27,070 nt of DNA. Source: Verrucomicrobia bacterium UBA6775 (GTDB taxonomy: Bacteria; Verrucomicrobiota; Verrucomicrobiia; Limisphaerales; UBA1096). The stretch covers positions 1 through 27,070 of the forward strand of contig DKGH01000201.1 in the NCBI GenBank assembly GCA_002453165.1, in the 5' to 3' direction. The notes under the pieces were generated by a model that ran no database searches, was not told the origin of the DNA, and was given only the letters and a program-made list of their open reading frames with translations. This document shows positions 1 to 7,544 of this stretch, piece by piece; within the stretch, counting starts at the first letter, position 1, and each line of letters opens with the position of its first letter. The translations under genes were made by a program, and so were the position numbers.

Positions 1-959
1 CGATTCATCGCTTGAACAGTCGCGCCTCCGGTACCCCGGCCACGGATGGCAAACAGGTCTACGTCACCTTCATGCGTGCCGAGGGCGACAAGGTGGTCGC
101 TCCCAACGTCGGCTCGGAGCGGTTGATCACGCCGGGGAAGATTGTCGTCGCGGCCTACGATCTCGACGGGAATCAAAAATGGAAAACCGATGTCGGCGAC
201 TTCGTGAGCGCGCATGGCTTCAACACCTGCCCGGTTTTGTTTGAGGACCTCGTGATTATCAACGGCGACCACGATGGGGATGCCTACATTGTCGCACTCG
301 ACCGCGAGTCCGGCAGGGAACGCTGGCGGACGTTGCGTGAAAACAGGACGCGCAGCTACGTCACGCCGATCATCCGCGAGATCGGTGGTCGTACGCAGAT
401 GATCCTCTCCGGCAGTTTGTCTGTGGCGAGCTACGACCCGCGCAACGGCAAGCGGCACTGGATCGTGGACGGGCCGACCGAGCAGTTTGTCGCGTCGATG
501 GTCTACAACGGCGAATACGTGTTTGTGACCGGCGGGTATCCCCAGAGGCACATTCTGGCGATCAAGCCGGACGGCACCGGTAATGTCACCGACTCGCACA
601 TCGCATGGCGCACCACACGCGGGGCCGCCTATGTTCCATCACCAATCATGGCTGGGCGATTTCTCTTGGTAGTCGCGGACAGCGGGATTGCGAGCTGTTT
701 CGGCGCCAAGACTGGCCGGCGGCATTGGCAGGAACGACTACCGGGCGGGCACAGTCCGTCCCCTGTGTCAGCCGACGGGCTGGTCTACTTCACATCAGAC
801 CTTGGCCTGACCTCGGTCATTCGCCCCGGTGAAACCTTTGAGGTGGTGGCCCAAAACAAACTTGGCGAACCGGTCTCCGCCAGCCCTGCAATCAGTAAGG
901 GGCAACTCTTCATTCGCACCCACGAACACCTCTACTGCATCGGCAAGCCGGTGAATTAA
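1..959 (+). CDS. PQQ/BamB-like beta-propeller repeat protein (3' part, 5' end outside window)
   Basis: The reading frame is open at the left edge (codons in phase from base 3), so the gene begins upstream. A TTG at 12 is in frame but is not needed as a start. About 318 residues are visible and end with TAA at 957-959. The protein shows repeated beta-propeller blades with a hydrophobic strand, a short 'D..(S/N)G...W' turn and another strand: YDLDGNQKW, LDRESGRERW, YDPRNGKRHW, FGAKTGRRHW. This is the usual pattern of PQQ-like or BamB-like WD repeats, common in secreted planctomycete and verrucomicrobial proteins. It may bind a quinone cofactor or be a purely structural propeller; no catalytic residues can be assigned from this fragment. 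The next gene converges on it with a gap of only 14 bases. The family call is good; the specific role is unknown. Confidence 0.8.
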   Translation, partial: IHRLNSRASGTPATDGKQVYVTFMRAEGDKVVAPNVGSERLITPGKIVVAAYDLDGNQKWKTDVGDFVSAHGFNTCPVLFEDLVIINGDHDGDAYIVALDRESGRERWRTLRENRTRSYVTPIIREIGGRTQMILSGSLSVASYDPRNGKRHWIVDGPTEQFVASMVYNGEYVFVTGGYPQRHILAIKPDGTGNVTDSHIAWRTTRGAAYVPSPIMAGRFLLVVADSGIASCFGAKTGRRHWQERLPGGHSPSPVSADGLVYFTSDLGLTSVIRPGETFEVVAQNKLGEPVSASPAISKGQLFIRTHEHLYCIGKPVN

Positions 960-973
960 AGTCCCACGCAGGC

Positions 974-2302
974 TTATTTTTTCAACAACTCAAGCGCGGC
1001 GGCGGTGGTGGCGGTGACGCCGGTGCGCAGGGTTGGCTCAATGTCCGGCGCGTAAGTGCTGGAGTGCACCATCGGCAGCGGTTTGCCGGTGGCACGAAAG
1101 CGCCTGATCAGGTCGGTCGATACCGTGCCCAGCGCGAACATGAACGTCGGCACCTTGTGCTTGGTGCGCCCGTACATTCCGAAATCCTCGCCGCCCATCG
1201 TTGGCTGCCGCTTGATCAGTGCCCCCTTGCCCAGCCACGCGGCGAACGTATCGGTCACGCGCTTGGCCAAGACCGGGTCGTTGTAGGCCGACGGCGTGAA
1301 CTCGTCCTTTACGGTGACGATCGGCATCTGCTCCTTGGCCAAGCCGGCGGCCTGCGCGGTGCCGAGGCAGATGCGTTTGATCGAGACGAGGATTTGGTTC
1401 CGCACAGCGTCCGTGTAGGAGCGGATGGTCAACTGCATCTTCACTTCGTTGGGGATGATGTTGTGCTTGGTGCCGCCGTGGATCGAGCCAACGGTGACGA
1501 CGGCCGGTTCGCGGGGATGCACCTCACGGCTGACGATCGTCTGTAGCGCAACCACAATCTGTGCCGCGAGCACGATGGGATCCTTCGAGGCCTGCGGCTG
1601 GGAGCCGTGCCCACCCTGACCGCGCACGGTGATATCCACAGAGTCGACGTTCGCGTACACATAGCCGGAGTTGTGGCCGATCGTCCCGGCTGGCTGATCG
1701 GACGCCACGTGCAGGCCGATGCAGTAGTCCGGCACCGGCCACCGTTCGTATAATCCGTCCGCCAACATCGCGCGCGCGCCGGCACCGCGTTCCTCCGCCG
1801 GTTGGCCAATCATCACCAGTGTGCCACTCCATTGATGGCGAAGCTGGCCAAGCATGCGCGCCGTGCCCACGAAACTGGTGATGTGCACGTCGTGGCCACA
1901 TGCGTGCATAGTGTAAACCGTGTTGCCCTGCTCATCGACCATCTGTTTTTTGCTGGCGTACGGCAGGCCGGTCTCCTCCTGCACCGGCAGGCCATCCATG
2001 TCGGCACGGATGAGCAACGTCGGGCCGGGGCCATTTTTCAGGATGCCAACAATCCCGTGACCGCCAATCCCGGTAGTGACCGTCAGTCCGGCCGCCCGCA
2101 ACTCGGCGGCCAGGCGCTTGGCCGTCTCGACCTCCATGAATGACAGCTCTGGGTTGGCGTGAAAATGTTTGTACAGCGAGACGAGCAAAGGCAGCTCGGT
2201 GGCGACCCCCTTGGCCACGCGTTCGCGAACCGGGTCGGCCGCTTGGCCAAGCGCCAGCCCAAGGCCAAGCACGGCGATGCAGTGAATTGATTTGGCTTTC
2301 AT
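974..2302 (-). CDS. Secreted M20D-family metallo-amidohydrolase/carboxypeptidase
   Basis: 442 residues from ATG at 2302-2300; an in-frame ATG at 2356 would add 18 residues ahead of an obvious signal peptide, so I prefer the inner start. The signal peptide has a basic start (MKAK), a hydrophobic core and ends in ALGQA-A around residues 18-22. M20 features in order are: HANPELSF near residue 50, RADMDGLPVQEE near 100, the metal-binding HACGHDVH with Cys135 and His137, PAEERGAG with Glu170/171, LHVASDQPAG with His198, a dimerisation-domain GQGGHGSQP, and C-terminal GGEDFG and VHSSTYAPD. These match the M20D group (hippurate hydrolase, IAA-amino-acid hydrolase, N-acyl-amino-acid amidohydrolases), which cleave acyl or amide bonds using two metal ions. 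The substrate cannot be inferred. Three TTGGCCAA cores lie in the gene besides the one that encodes the signal-peptide end. Confidence 0.9.
   Translation of the reverse strand: MKAKSIHCIAVLGLGLALGQAADPVRERVAKGVATELPLLVSLYKHFHANPELSFMEVETAKRLAAELRAAGLTVTTGIGGHGIVGILKNGPGPTLLIRADMDGLPVQEETGLPYASKKQMVDEQGNTVYTMHACGHDVHITSFVGTARMLGQLRHQWSGTLVMIGQPAEERGAGARAMLADGLYERWPVPDYCIGLHVASDQPAGTIGHNSGYVYANVDSVDITVRGQGGHGSQPQASKDPIVLAAQIVVALQTIVSREVHPREPAVVTVGSIHGGTKHNIIPNEVKMQLTIRSYTDAVRNQILVSIKRICLGTAQAAGLAKEQMPIVTVKDEFTPSAYNDPVLAKRVTDTFAAWLGKGALIKRQPTMGGEDFGMYGRTKHKVPTFMFALGTVSTDLIRRFRATGKPLPMVHSSTYAPDIEPTLRTGVTATTAAALELLKK
2240..2253. repeat. Iterated palindrome, exact 14-mer
   Basis: CGCTTGGCCAAGCG, read on the minus strand as LGQA at the end of the M20 signal peptide. 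Confidence 0.95.
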
Positions 2303-2443
2303 CGTAGGAATGTCGGCCGGGAGCATCCGGCCATGCGCAATACGAGGCAAGGGCAAAGCGTAGCCCGCCGCCCCATCGGCGCTCGACTAATCGGCGCTTG
2401 GCGGCAACTCTCTTCAGCGAACCCAAGCTGGGGGAGAATTCTC

Positions 2444-3865
2444 ATGAATCGATTGTTCATTTTACTTTTGATCGCGGCAGCCGCGCTGGCCAGACCGTTG
2501 GCGGAGGAGCGCCCGAATTTCATTCTCTGCATGGCCGATGACCAGGGCTGGGGTGATACAGGCTACAACGGCCATCCCCTGCTCAAGACGCCGGTGATGG
2601 ATGAGATGGCGCGAACCGGCCTGCGGTTCGACCGGTTTTATGCGGCGGCGGCCGTCTGTTCGCCAACGCGCGGCAGCGTGATGACCGGCCGCCACCCCAA
2701 CCGCTTCGGCTGTTTTGCGTGGGGACACACGCTCCGGCCGCAGGAAATCACCATCGCCGAGGCACTGAAAAAGGCCGGCTACACGACTGGACACTTCGGC
2801 AAATGGCACATCGGCTCCGTGCGCGCGGACGGTGCGGCCAGCCCGGGCAACAGCGGCTTCGATGAATGGTTTTCCAGTCCGAATTTTTACGAGAACAATC
2901 CGCTCTTCAGCCACAACGGCAAGGTGATTGAAACCAAGGGTGAAAGTTCCGACGTCACCGCCGGGCTGGCGATGGACTGGATCGGCAAGGTGGCCAAGGG
3001 CAAAAAGCCGTTCCTCGCGGTGGTCTGGTTTGGCAATCCGCACAGCCCGCACGTGGCCGTCGACAAGTTCAAAAAAATGTACAGCGACCAGCCGGACGGT
3101 GTGGCTCATTTTTTCGGGGAGATCACCGCGATGGACGCCGCGCTCGGAAAAATGCGCAGCGGCCTCCGCAAACTGGGCATCGCCGACAACACGGTGCTCT
3201 GGTACTGTAGCGACAACGGCTCGTTGCCCAAGGGCTCCAGCGGCGGTCTACGCGCCCGAAAGGGCAGCCTGTACGAGGGCGGCATCCGGGTGCCGGCCGT
3301 GCTCGAATGGCCGGCCCGGGTCAAGGCCAACCGCATCACCGACATCAACGCCAACACCTCGGACATTTACCCAACGCTGCTTGAGCTGGCCGGCGTGGCT
3401 CTGCCTAAAAACCAGCCGCGACTCGACGGCATCAGCCTCGCCCCGTTGCTTCGCGGGGAAAAACAGGTGCGCAAACAGCCGATGGGATTCTGGACGTATC
3501 ACAACCGCGGGTATGGCCGCCACGCCCGCCGAATGCTTGAGGCGCTGCGACAGGAGCAGCTCGACGGCAACCAGCAACCGGCCGCACCCGAGGGACAGAT
3601 CGGGCACTTTCACCCGGCCGACAATCTGCCCGGCCACTCCGCCTGGATCGAGGGTGACTACAAGCTGCACCGCATTCCGGTGAAGAAAAACGCGACCCAG
3701 TTCAACTACGAGCTGTACCACCTAGTCAACGACCCGAAGGAGTCGAACAACCTGCTCAATGAGGATAAATCGCGCTTGGCCAAGCGCTTCGGCCGGATGA
3801 AGGCCGACCTCGTCACCTGGCAACAGTCGGTCATCAACAGCCTGAACGGCAGGGACTATCGGTGA
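2444..3865 (+). CDS. Secreted sulfatase, arylsulfatase A-like, Cys-type
   Basis: 473 residues from ATG 2444, preceded by GGGGAG at 2431-2436 with good spacing; the frame is open further upstream to 2333 but the signal peptide (MNRLFILLLIAAAALA) fixes the start. The formylglycine motif CSPTR is at residues 72-76, so the Cys must be oxidised by a formylglycine-generating enzyme or anSME maturase, neither of which is in the window. Metal and substrate residues are visible: ADDQGWGD near 31-38, FGKWHIG near 120, NPHSPH near 190 and CSDNGS near 245. The family hydrolyses sulfate esters in the periplasm or outside the cell, commonly on algal or host glycans in marine verrucomicrobia; the actual substrate is unknown. 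The C-terminus (YELYHLVNDPKESNNL) is typical. One exact palindrome encodes RLAKR near the C-terminus. Confidence 0.95.
   Translation: MNRLFILLLIAAAALARPLAEERPNFILCMADDQGWGDTGYNGHPLLKTPVMDEMARTGLRFDRFYAAAAVCSPTRGSVMTGRHPNRFGCFAWGHTLRPQEITIAEALKKAGYTTGHFGKWHIGSVRADGAASPGNSGFDEWFSSPNFYENNPLFSHNGKVIETKGESSDVTAGLAMDWIGKVAKGKKPFLAVVWFGNPHSPHVAVDKFKKMYSDQPDGVAHFFGEITAMDAALGKMRSGLRKLGIADNTVLWYCSDNGSLPKGSSGGLRARKGSLYEGGIRVPAVLEWPARVKANRITDINANTSDIYPTLLELAGVALPKNQPRLDGISLAPLLRGEKQVRKQPMGFWTYHNRGYGRHARRMLEALRQEQLDGNQQPAAPEGQIGHFHPADNLPGHSAWIEGDYKLHRIPVKKNATQFNYELYHLVNDPKESNNLLNEDKSRLAKRFGRMKADLVTWQQSVINSLNGRDYR
3773..3786. repeat. Iterated palindrome, exact 14-mer
   Basis: CGCTTGGCCAAGCG inside the sulfatase gene, read as RLAKR. 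Confidence 0.95.
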
Positions 3866-3876
3866 TGCGGTTTATG

Positions 3877-3977
3877 TGGAGTGCGGTGGCCAGCGAAGCG
3901 CGACACCGCTTTTTTGTCGTTAACCGAAAATACAATTCCAAAGCGCCGTTGCCGCTTCGCTCTGCCGGCGCACTCCA
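3877..3977. repeat. REP-like imperfect inverted repeat, about 100 bp
   Basis: The left arm begins TGGAGTGCGGTGGCCAGCG (3877 onward) and reaches CACCGCTTTT near 3914. The right arm runs from CAAAGCGCCG (3939) to GGCGCACTCCA (3977) and is its imperfect reverse complement, sharing TGGAGTGCG, GCGAAGCG and GCTTT in the same order. An AT-richer spacer of about 25 bases separates the arms. It lies between the sulfatase stop and trmB. An open reading frame crosses it, but it looks like a folded intergenic repeat and not an extension of trmB. Confidence 0.7.
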
Positions 3978-3983
3978 AAGTGG

Positions 3984-3997
3984 CGCTTGGCCAAGCG
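3984..3997. repeat. Iterated palindrome, exact 14-mer abutting the trmB start
   Basis: CGCTTGGCCAAGCG ends at 3997 and the trmB ATG begins at 3998. It occupies the position where a Shine-Dalgarno sequence would be expected. Confidence 0.95.
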
Positions 3998-4615
3998 ATG
4001 AGTCGTAAGAAATTATTACCGCCGGGGGAGACGCTGCTGCACCCGATCACCTCCGCCGTGGAGCCGATCGACCTGGCCGGGCTGTTCCCCGTGGAGCAAC
4101 CGCTGGAGCTGGAGCTGGGTTGCGGCGACGGCTCGTTCACGCTACAGTACGCCTTGGCCAATACGGGCCGGAACATCGTCGCGCTGGAGCGGCTGCTTGG
4201 CCGTATCACCAAGCTCGATCGCAAGGGGCATCGCGCCGGGTTGAAAAACTTGCGTCTGCTCCGGGCCGAGGCGGCGTACGTGCTGGAGTACCTGCTGCCG
4301 CCCGGTTTGCTGGATGCGATTCACGTATACTTTCCCGACCCGTGGCCGAAGAAGCGGCATCACAAAAACCGGCTGATCAGCGAGCCGTTCCCGCCCTTGG
4401 CCAAGCGTCTGCTGCGAGAGGGTGGCATCGTCTACCTGCGCACGGATAACATCGAATACTTTGAGCAGATGCTCGAGGTGTTCGGTGATGCGAACGGGTT
4501 TGAAGCAGTCGAGACACCCGAATCGCTCAAGGCGCTCGTCACCGACTTCGAGCAGGAGTTCAACTCGCAGGGTATCCCAAAAAACTACGCCGCCTATCGC
4601 AGCGTGGGCGAGTGA
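3998..4615 (+). CDS. trmB: tRNA (guanine-N7)-methyltransferase
   Basis: 205 residues from ATG 3998. The frame is open upstream to 3881, but that stretch is the inverted repeat and a palindrome, and 205 residues fits short TrmB proteins. The SAM-binding motif LELGCGDGSFTLQYA lies near residues 30-45, an acidic residue follows in VALERLLGRI, and the diagnostic TrmB block FPDPWPKKRHHKNRL lies near 112-126. The C-terminal region carries FEQEFNSQG and NYAAYRS. The enzyme methylates G46 in the variable loop of tRNAs using SAM. It stands alone between the sulfatase and the convergent LysM-protein gene, whose stop codon begins at the next base. No Shine-Dalgarno sequence is visible because the start codon directly follows the palindrome. 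Two TTGGCCAA cores lie within the gene (LAN near residue 53, LAKR near 134). Confidence 0.95.
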   Translation: MSRKKLLPPGETLLHPITSAVEPIDLAGLFPVEQPLELELGCGDGSFTLQYALANTGRNIVALERLLGRITKLDRKGHRAGLKNLRLLRAEAAYVLEYLLPPGLLDAIHVYFPDPWPKKRHHKNRLISEPFPPLAKRLLREGGIVYLRTDNIEYFEQMLEVFGDANGFEAVETPESLKALVTDFEQEFNSQGIPKNYAAYRSVGE

Positions 4616-6157
4616 TCACTTATTGAGGGGGATGATCACCTGCTGGCCGATTCTCAATTGGCCGGGCTTGAGCGATGGGTTGGCCTTGAGGATGGCCTGC
4701 ACCGAGGCGCCGCGTTTGCGGGCGATACTGTTGATCGTGTCGCCCTGTTGCACGCGGTAGATCGTCTTGATGTCGGCCCTGACGAGGTGAGCCTGAAACT
4801 CCATCCGCATGATCGACTCCGGCCGGAATGTCGCCTTGCCGAACCCGGGGCTGCTCGCCTCGACGCCGTCCTTTGTCCAGCGATCCAGTACGAAGGTCAT
4901 CTGGCTACCATCGCTCAGGTGGGTGATGACGCGCTGCTTGAGCGGCATGTCGAGGATGGTCTTGGTGGTGGCCGGCTCGATCTGCTTGACACGGTCGAGT
5001 GGCACAGGGAATTCGCCCTCGGCAGTCTTCACCTGCAGCTTGTCGTCGATGATGCCGGTGACCATGCCCTCCATGCGGTCGTTGTTGATCAACTTAACGA
5101 GATCGTTCCCGGCACCGATCTGTTGCGTGGGCGGTTCCTGAAACCGGCCGTCCCACTCCTCGACGCGCAGATTGGCAATGCGGACGGCGCCGCGCCCCTG
5201 ATGCACGATGCGCACTCCGGTTCCTTCGCCGACAAAGCCGTCGTGATCCGTCCATTTGCGAATGACTTTTCCGTTGATCGAGACGGCGATCATCTTCTCC
5301 GGTTTGCTGGCGAAAAACTCGATGTGCGAGTTGGTTTCGTTCCGGAAGCCGGGCAGCGTCGCCTGCCCGAGGTACGTCAACGGCTCGTGTTTTTTCACCG
5401 GCAGGAGGTTCACGGAATAGCTGTTGAGCTGGATGCTGTAGAAGCCGCCGAAGTCCGGCTCATCCTCCTTGGTGGAGAGACTGATCGGGTGCAACGTGTC
5501 GGTGTACAGCGCGAAGGCTAGGTGCAGAGAGCCGTTCCACTCGAGGTCAAACGAAAGTCTCGAGCGATCCGGCAGCTTCAGGTCCTTCGCGATGGACGCC
5601 GCCGGCTTGGCGTGAAACCCGCCGTTGTGATAACGCCAGTTGCCCGACTCGCCGATGGTCTCGTTGGTGATCTTGCCATGCGTCCAGCCATCGTCATTTT
5701 CCGGCCCCTGAAAAATCGTCTTCAGCCCCCGAGGCAGCGGGGCGATTTTGCGCACCGACTTGCGGGCAAGCTGAAGTTTGCCGGCGTGCCATGTGTCCAG
5801 CAGGTAATGTTGCTCTGTAGTTCCGGTGAGGTTGCCGCGAAAGTGGTCGCCGTTGACTAGCATCACTTCGCAAAGGTTGCCGGGCGGAAGCGCATCCGGA
5901 GCCTCGCCGTCGAGGGTCAACTCGGTGACGCGGCTGATGTTGAACTGCATCACGCCGCCCGCGTCCGGATGCTCCCACGACACGCCGCCGGACTGGTCAT
6001 AGGCCGCGAGAGTCCCGCGCAGCCAATCGCCGTTGGTGAAATGGATCGTGGACTGGGGCGTGTCGTTGGCCACCGCTTGGCCAAGCGCCAGCAACAGGCC
6101 AAGTGCGCTTGGCCAAGCGCACTTCGAACGGACCAGTTTTGAAGTCGCCTCAGTCAT
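4616..6157 (-). CDS. Secreted protein with C-terminal LysM domain, tandem paralog of the upstream gene
   Basis: 513 residues from ATG 6157-6155, which overlaps the stop of the upstream gene as ATGACTGA; a longer frame to 6271 is overlap with that gene. The signal peptide ends LLLALGQAVA-ND. The body is mostly beta-strand and begins with two short modules of the form 'NGD.(L/F)RG.L' (FTNGDWLRGTLAAYD and LVNGDHFRGNLTGTT). A lectin/glucanase-like region follows (GSLHLAFALYTD, SIQLNSYSVNL, NGKVIRKWTDHDGF). A clear LysM domain closes the protein at residues 465-513 (YRVQQGDTINSIARKRG ... IGQQVIIPLNK), which suggests peptidoglycan or chitin-type glycan binding. It aligns along its length with the 6150-7544 product except for the LysM. 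No enzyme motif is seen. It is the last gene of the operon. Confidence 0.85.
   Translation of the reverse strand: MTEATSKLVRSKCAWPSALGLLLALGQAVANDTPQSTIHFTNGDWLRGTLAAYDQSGGVSWEHPDAGGVMQFNISRVTELTLDGEAPDALPPGNLCEVMLVNGDHFRGNLTGTTEQHYLLDTWHAGKLQLARKSVRKIAPLPRGLKTIFQGPENDDGWTHGKITNETIGESGNWRYHNGGFHAKPAASIAKDLKLPDRSRLSFDLEWNGSLHLAFALYTDTLHPISLSTKEDEPDFGGFYSIQLNSYSVNLLPVKKHEPLTYLGQATLPGFRNETNSHIEFFASKPEKMIAVSINGKVIRKWTDHDGFVGEGTGVRIVHQGRGAVRIANLRVEEWDGRFQEPPTQQIGAGNDLVKLINNDRMEGMVTGIIDDKLQVKTAEGEFPVPLDRVKQIEPATTKTILDMPLKQRVITHLSDGSQMTFVLDRWTKDGVEASSPGFGKATFRPESIMRMEFQAHLVRADIKTIYRVQQGDTINSIARKRGASVQAILKANPSLKPGQLRIGQQVIIPLNK
6074..6087. repeat. Iterated palindrome, exact 14-mer
   Basis: Read on the minus strand as LGQA at the end of the signal peptide of the LysM protein. 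Confidence 0.95.
6106..6119. repeat. Iterated palindrome, exact 14-mer
   Basis: Second copy in the same signal-peptide coding region, 32 bp from the first. It is read in the otherwise avoided frame as AWPSA. Confidence 0.95.
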
Positions 6158-7544
6158 CCCATGGCCAGAGTTGGTTCGCGCCGCCGGTGTTGGTGTCGTT
6201 TGTTTTCTGTGACGAGCCGAGGTTGAATTGCAGGCGACGAATGAACTTGGAGTCGAACGACACCGGGCCAAAATTTCGGCTTCGCCCGGTGAGCATGCTG
6301 CCCTCCCATTGGTTCAGGTTGAACGACACCGCCGCGCCACCGGCGAAGTGGGCGCGCACTTCCCACGGGCGGTTTGCCTCCGGCTTGGCCTCCGGCTTGG
6401 TCAGGGACACGCGTATGATGCGATCCAGCGGGATGTTCAGGTCTTCGCCCAGCGAGTTGATGATCACGTTTTTGCCGTCCATCAACTTGATTTTTCCCGG
6501 TACCTCGTCGCGGTTCTTCAAGTAAACCATGTCCTCTTTGCTCGAGGCCTGTTCGAATTGAACCGGGTCGGAGTGGCCGTCCCAAGCCGAGACACGCAGG
6601 TTGCTGACGCGCACGATCGGGCCATTGAGCTGGGAGAAAAAAGAGATGCCGGAGCCGGTCGCGGCGAAGCCGGTCGTGTCGCGCCACTTGCGGACGAGAT
6701 TACGGTCAATGTACAGCTCCATCTCCGCCTTGTCCTTGTTGACGCGAATCTCGACCGCCACGCGGTTCTTCGTCTGCATCTCAGGGATCTGCCCCTGGCC
6801 AAGGTTGCGAACGCCGGCACCGCTCTGCACGCGCTGCAGACTCACGTAACCGCGGCTGATGTAAAACATGTAGGAATTACTTCGGTAATCAAACCGGTCG
6901 AGCGCCGAGGTGTACATCGGTACGATAAGGCTGAAGGTGCCATTCCACTGGAGATCAAACTCCACACGCGACGAACCCTTGAGCCCGAAGTCACGACCCA
7001 GCACGCCGACCCCCTCGGAGATGAACACTCCGTCGCGGTATTTCCATGCGTCGGGATCGCGGCCCAGCCTCCAGCCGTTCATGCTGGTCGGCCCCTCGTA
7101 AAGAATACGGAAGCCGGGCGAGAGGAACGCGAGCGACTGCAGCACATCACGCGGCGCGGAGAGTTGCTCGTTGAACCAGGTGGAAAACTGGACACGCTCT
7201 TCGTCCAGTGCGACCAGATTGCCGAGCACCTCGTCGCCGTTGTGAAAACGGATGTGCACGGTGGGATCGTTGTTCCGCTGCACCGGCCGCGCACCCTCGA
7301 AGCGGATCCACGCGAGGTTGTCCGGCCGGAAATCGACCGGTTTGGCCAAGTCCGGATGCGCCCAGCGCACACCCTGCTGCAGGCTGACCTGCTGCAAATC
7401 ACCGTGAAGCATCGAGCCGTCCATGAACCGGAGCAGGCTGTCCGCGCCGGCCGCCTGGCCAAGCGCTTGTCCAAGCGTAAAACACAATACCGCCCAACCC
7501 AGCGGCCGGCGGTGTCGCTTGGAATGACCGGAGTTACCGCTCAT
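6150..7544 (-). CDS. Secreted protein of unknown function, paralog of the LysM protein without LysM
   Basis: 464 residues from ATG 7544-7542, overlapping the end of the upstream squalene-cyclase-like gene by 11 bases; the frame open to 7622 is shadow. The signal peptide ends TLGQALGQA-AGAD, encoded by two adjacent degenerate palindromes. The layout matches the downstream paralog: FMDGSMLHGDLQ, WAHPD, IRFHNGDEVLGNLVALD, LYEGPTSMNGW, WNGTFSLIVPMYTS, YIDRNLVRKWRDTTGF, VSNLRVSAWDG, then NRDEVPGKIKLMDGKNV and IPLDRI. The shared 'W(N/D)G', 'RKW.D..GF' and 'NLRV..WDG' blocks suggest a concanavalin-like beta-sandwich in the middle. I recognise no catalytic residues. Its place after a DUF4175 and a cyclase-like gene suggests a surface or periplasmic role, which is inference only. 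Confidence 0.85.
   Translation of the reverse strand: MSGNSGHSKRHRRPLGWAVLCFTLGQALGQAAGADSLLRFMDGSMLHGDLQQVSLQQGVRWAHPDLAKPVDFRPDNLAWIRFEGARPVQRNNDPTVHIRFHNGDEVLGNLVALDEERVQFSTWFNEQLSAPRDVLQSLAFLSPGFRILYEGPTSMNGWRLGRDPDAWKYRDGVFISEGVGVLGRDFGLKGSSRVEFDLQWNGTFSLIVPMYTSALDRFDYRSNSYMFYISRGYVSLQRVQSGAGVRNLGQGQIPEMQTKNRVAVEIRVNKDKAEMELYIDRNLVRKWRDTTGFAATGSGISFFSQLNGPIVRVSNLRVSAWDGHSDPVQFEQASSKEDMVYLKNRDEVPGKIKLMDGKNVIINSLGEDLNIPLDRIIRVSLTKPEAKPEANRPWEVRAHFAGGAAVSFNLNQWEGSMLTGRSRNFGPVSFDSKFIRRLQFNLGSSQKTNDTNTGGANQLWPWDD
7452..7477. repeat. Two overlapping degenerate palindromes at 12-bp period
   Basis: CGCCTGGCCAAGCG (7452-7465) and CGCTTGTCCAAGCG (7464-7477), each one mismatch from the 14-mer. Together they encode LGQALGQA at a signal-peptide end. 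Confidence 0.85.

Noticed and set aside
2375..2398. Direct repeat ATCGGCGCT twice at 15-bp spacing upstream of the sulfatase
   Set aside because: Two short copies in GC-rich sequence are too weak to call an operator.
3881..3997. N-terminal extension of trmB by 39 residues
   Set aside because: The stretch is the inverted repeat plus a palindrome; family length and the methyltransferase fold begin after ATG 3998.
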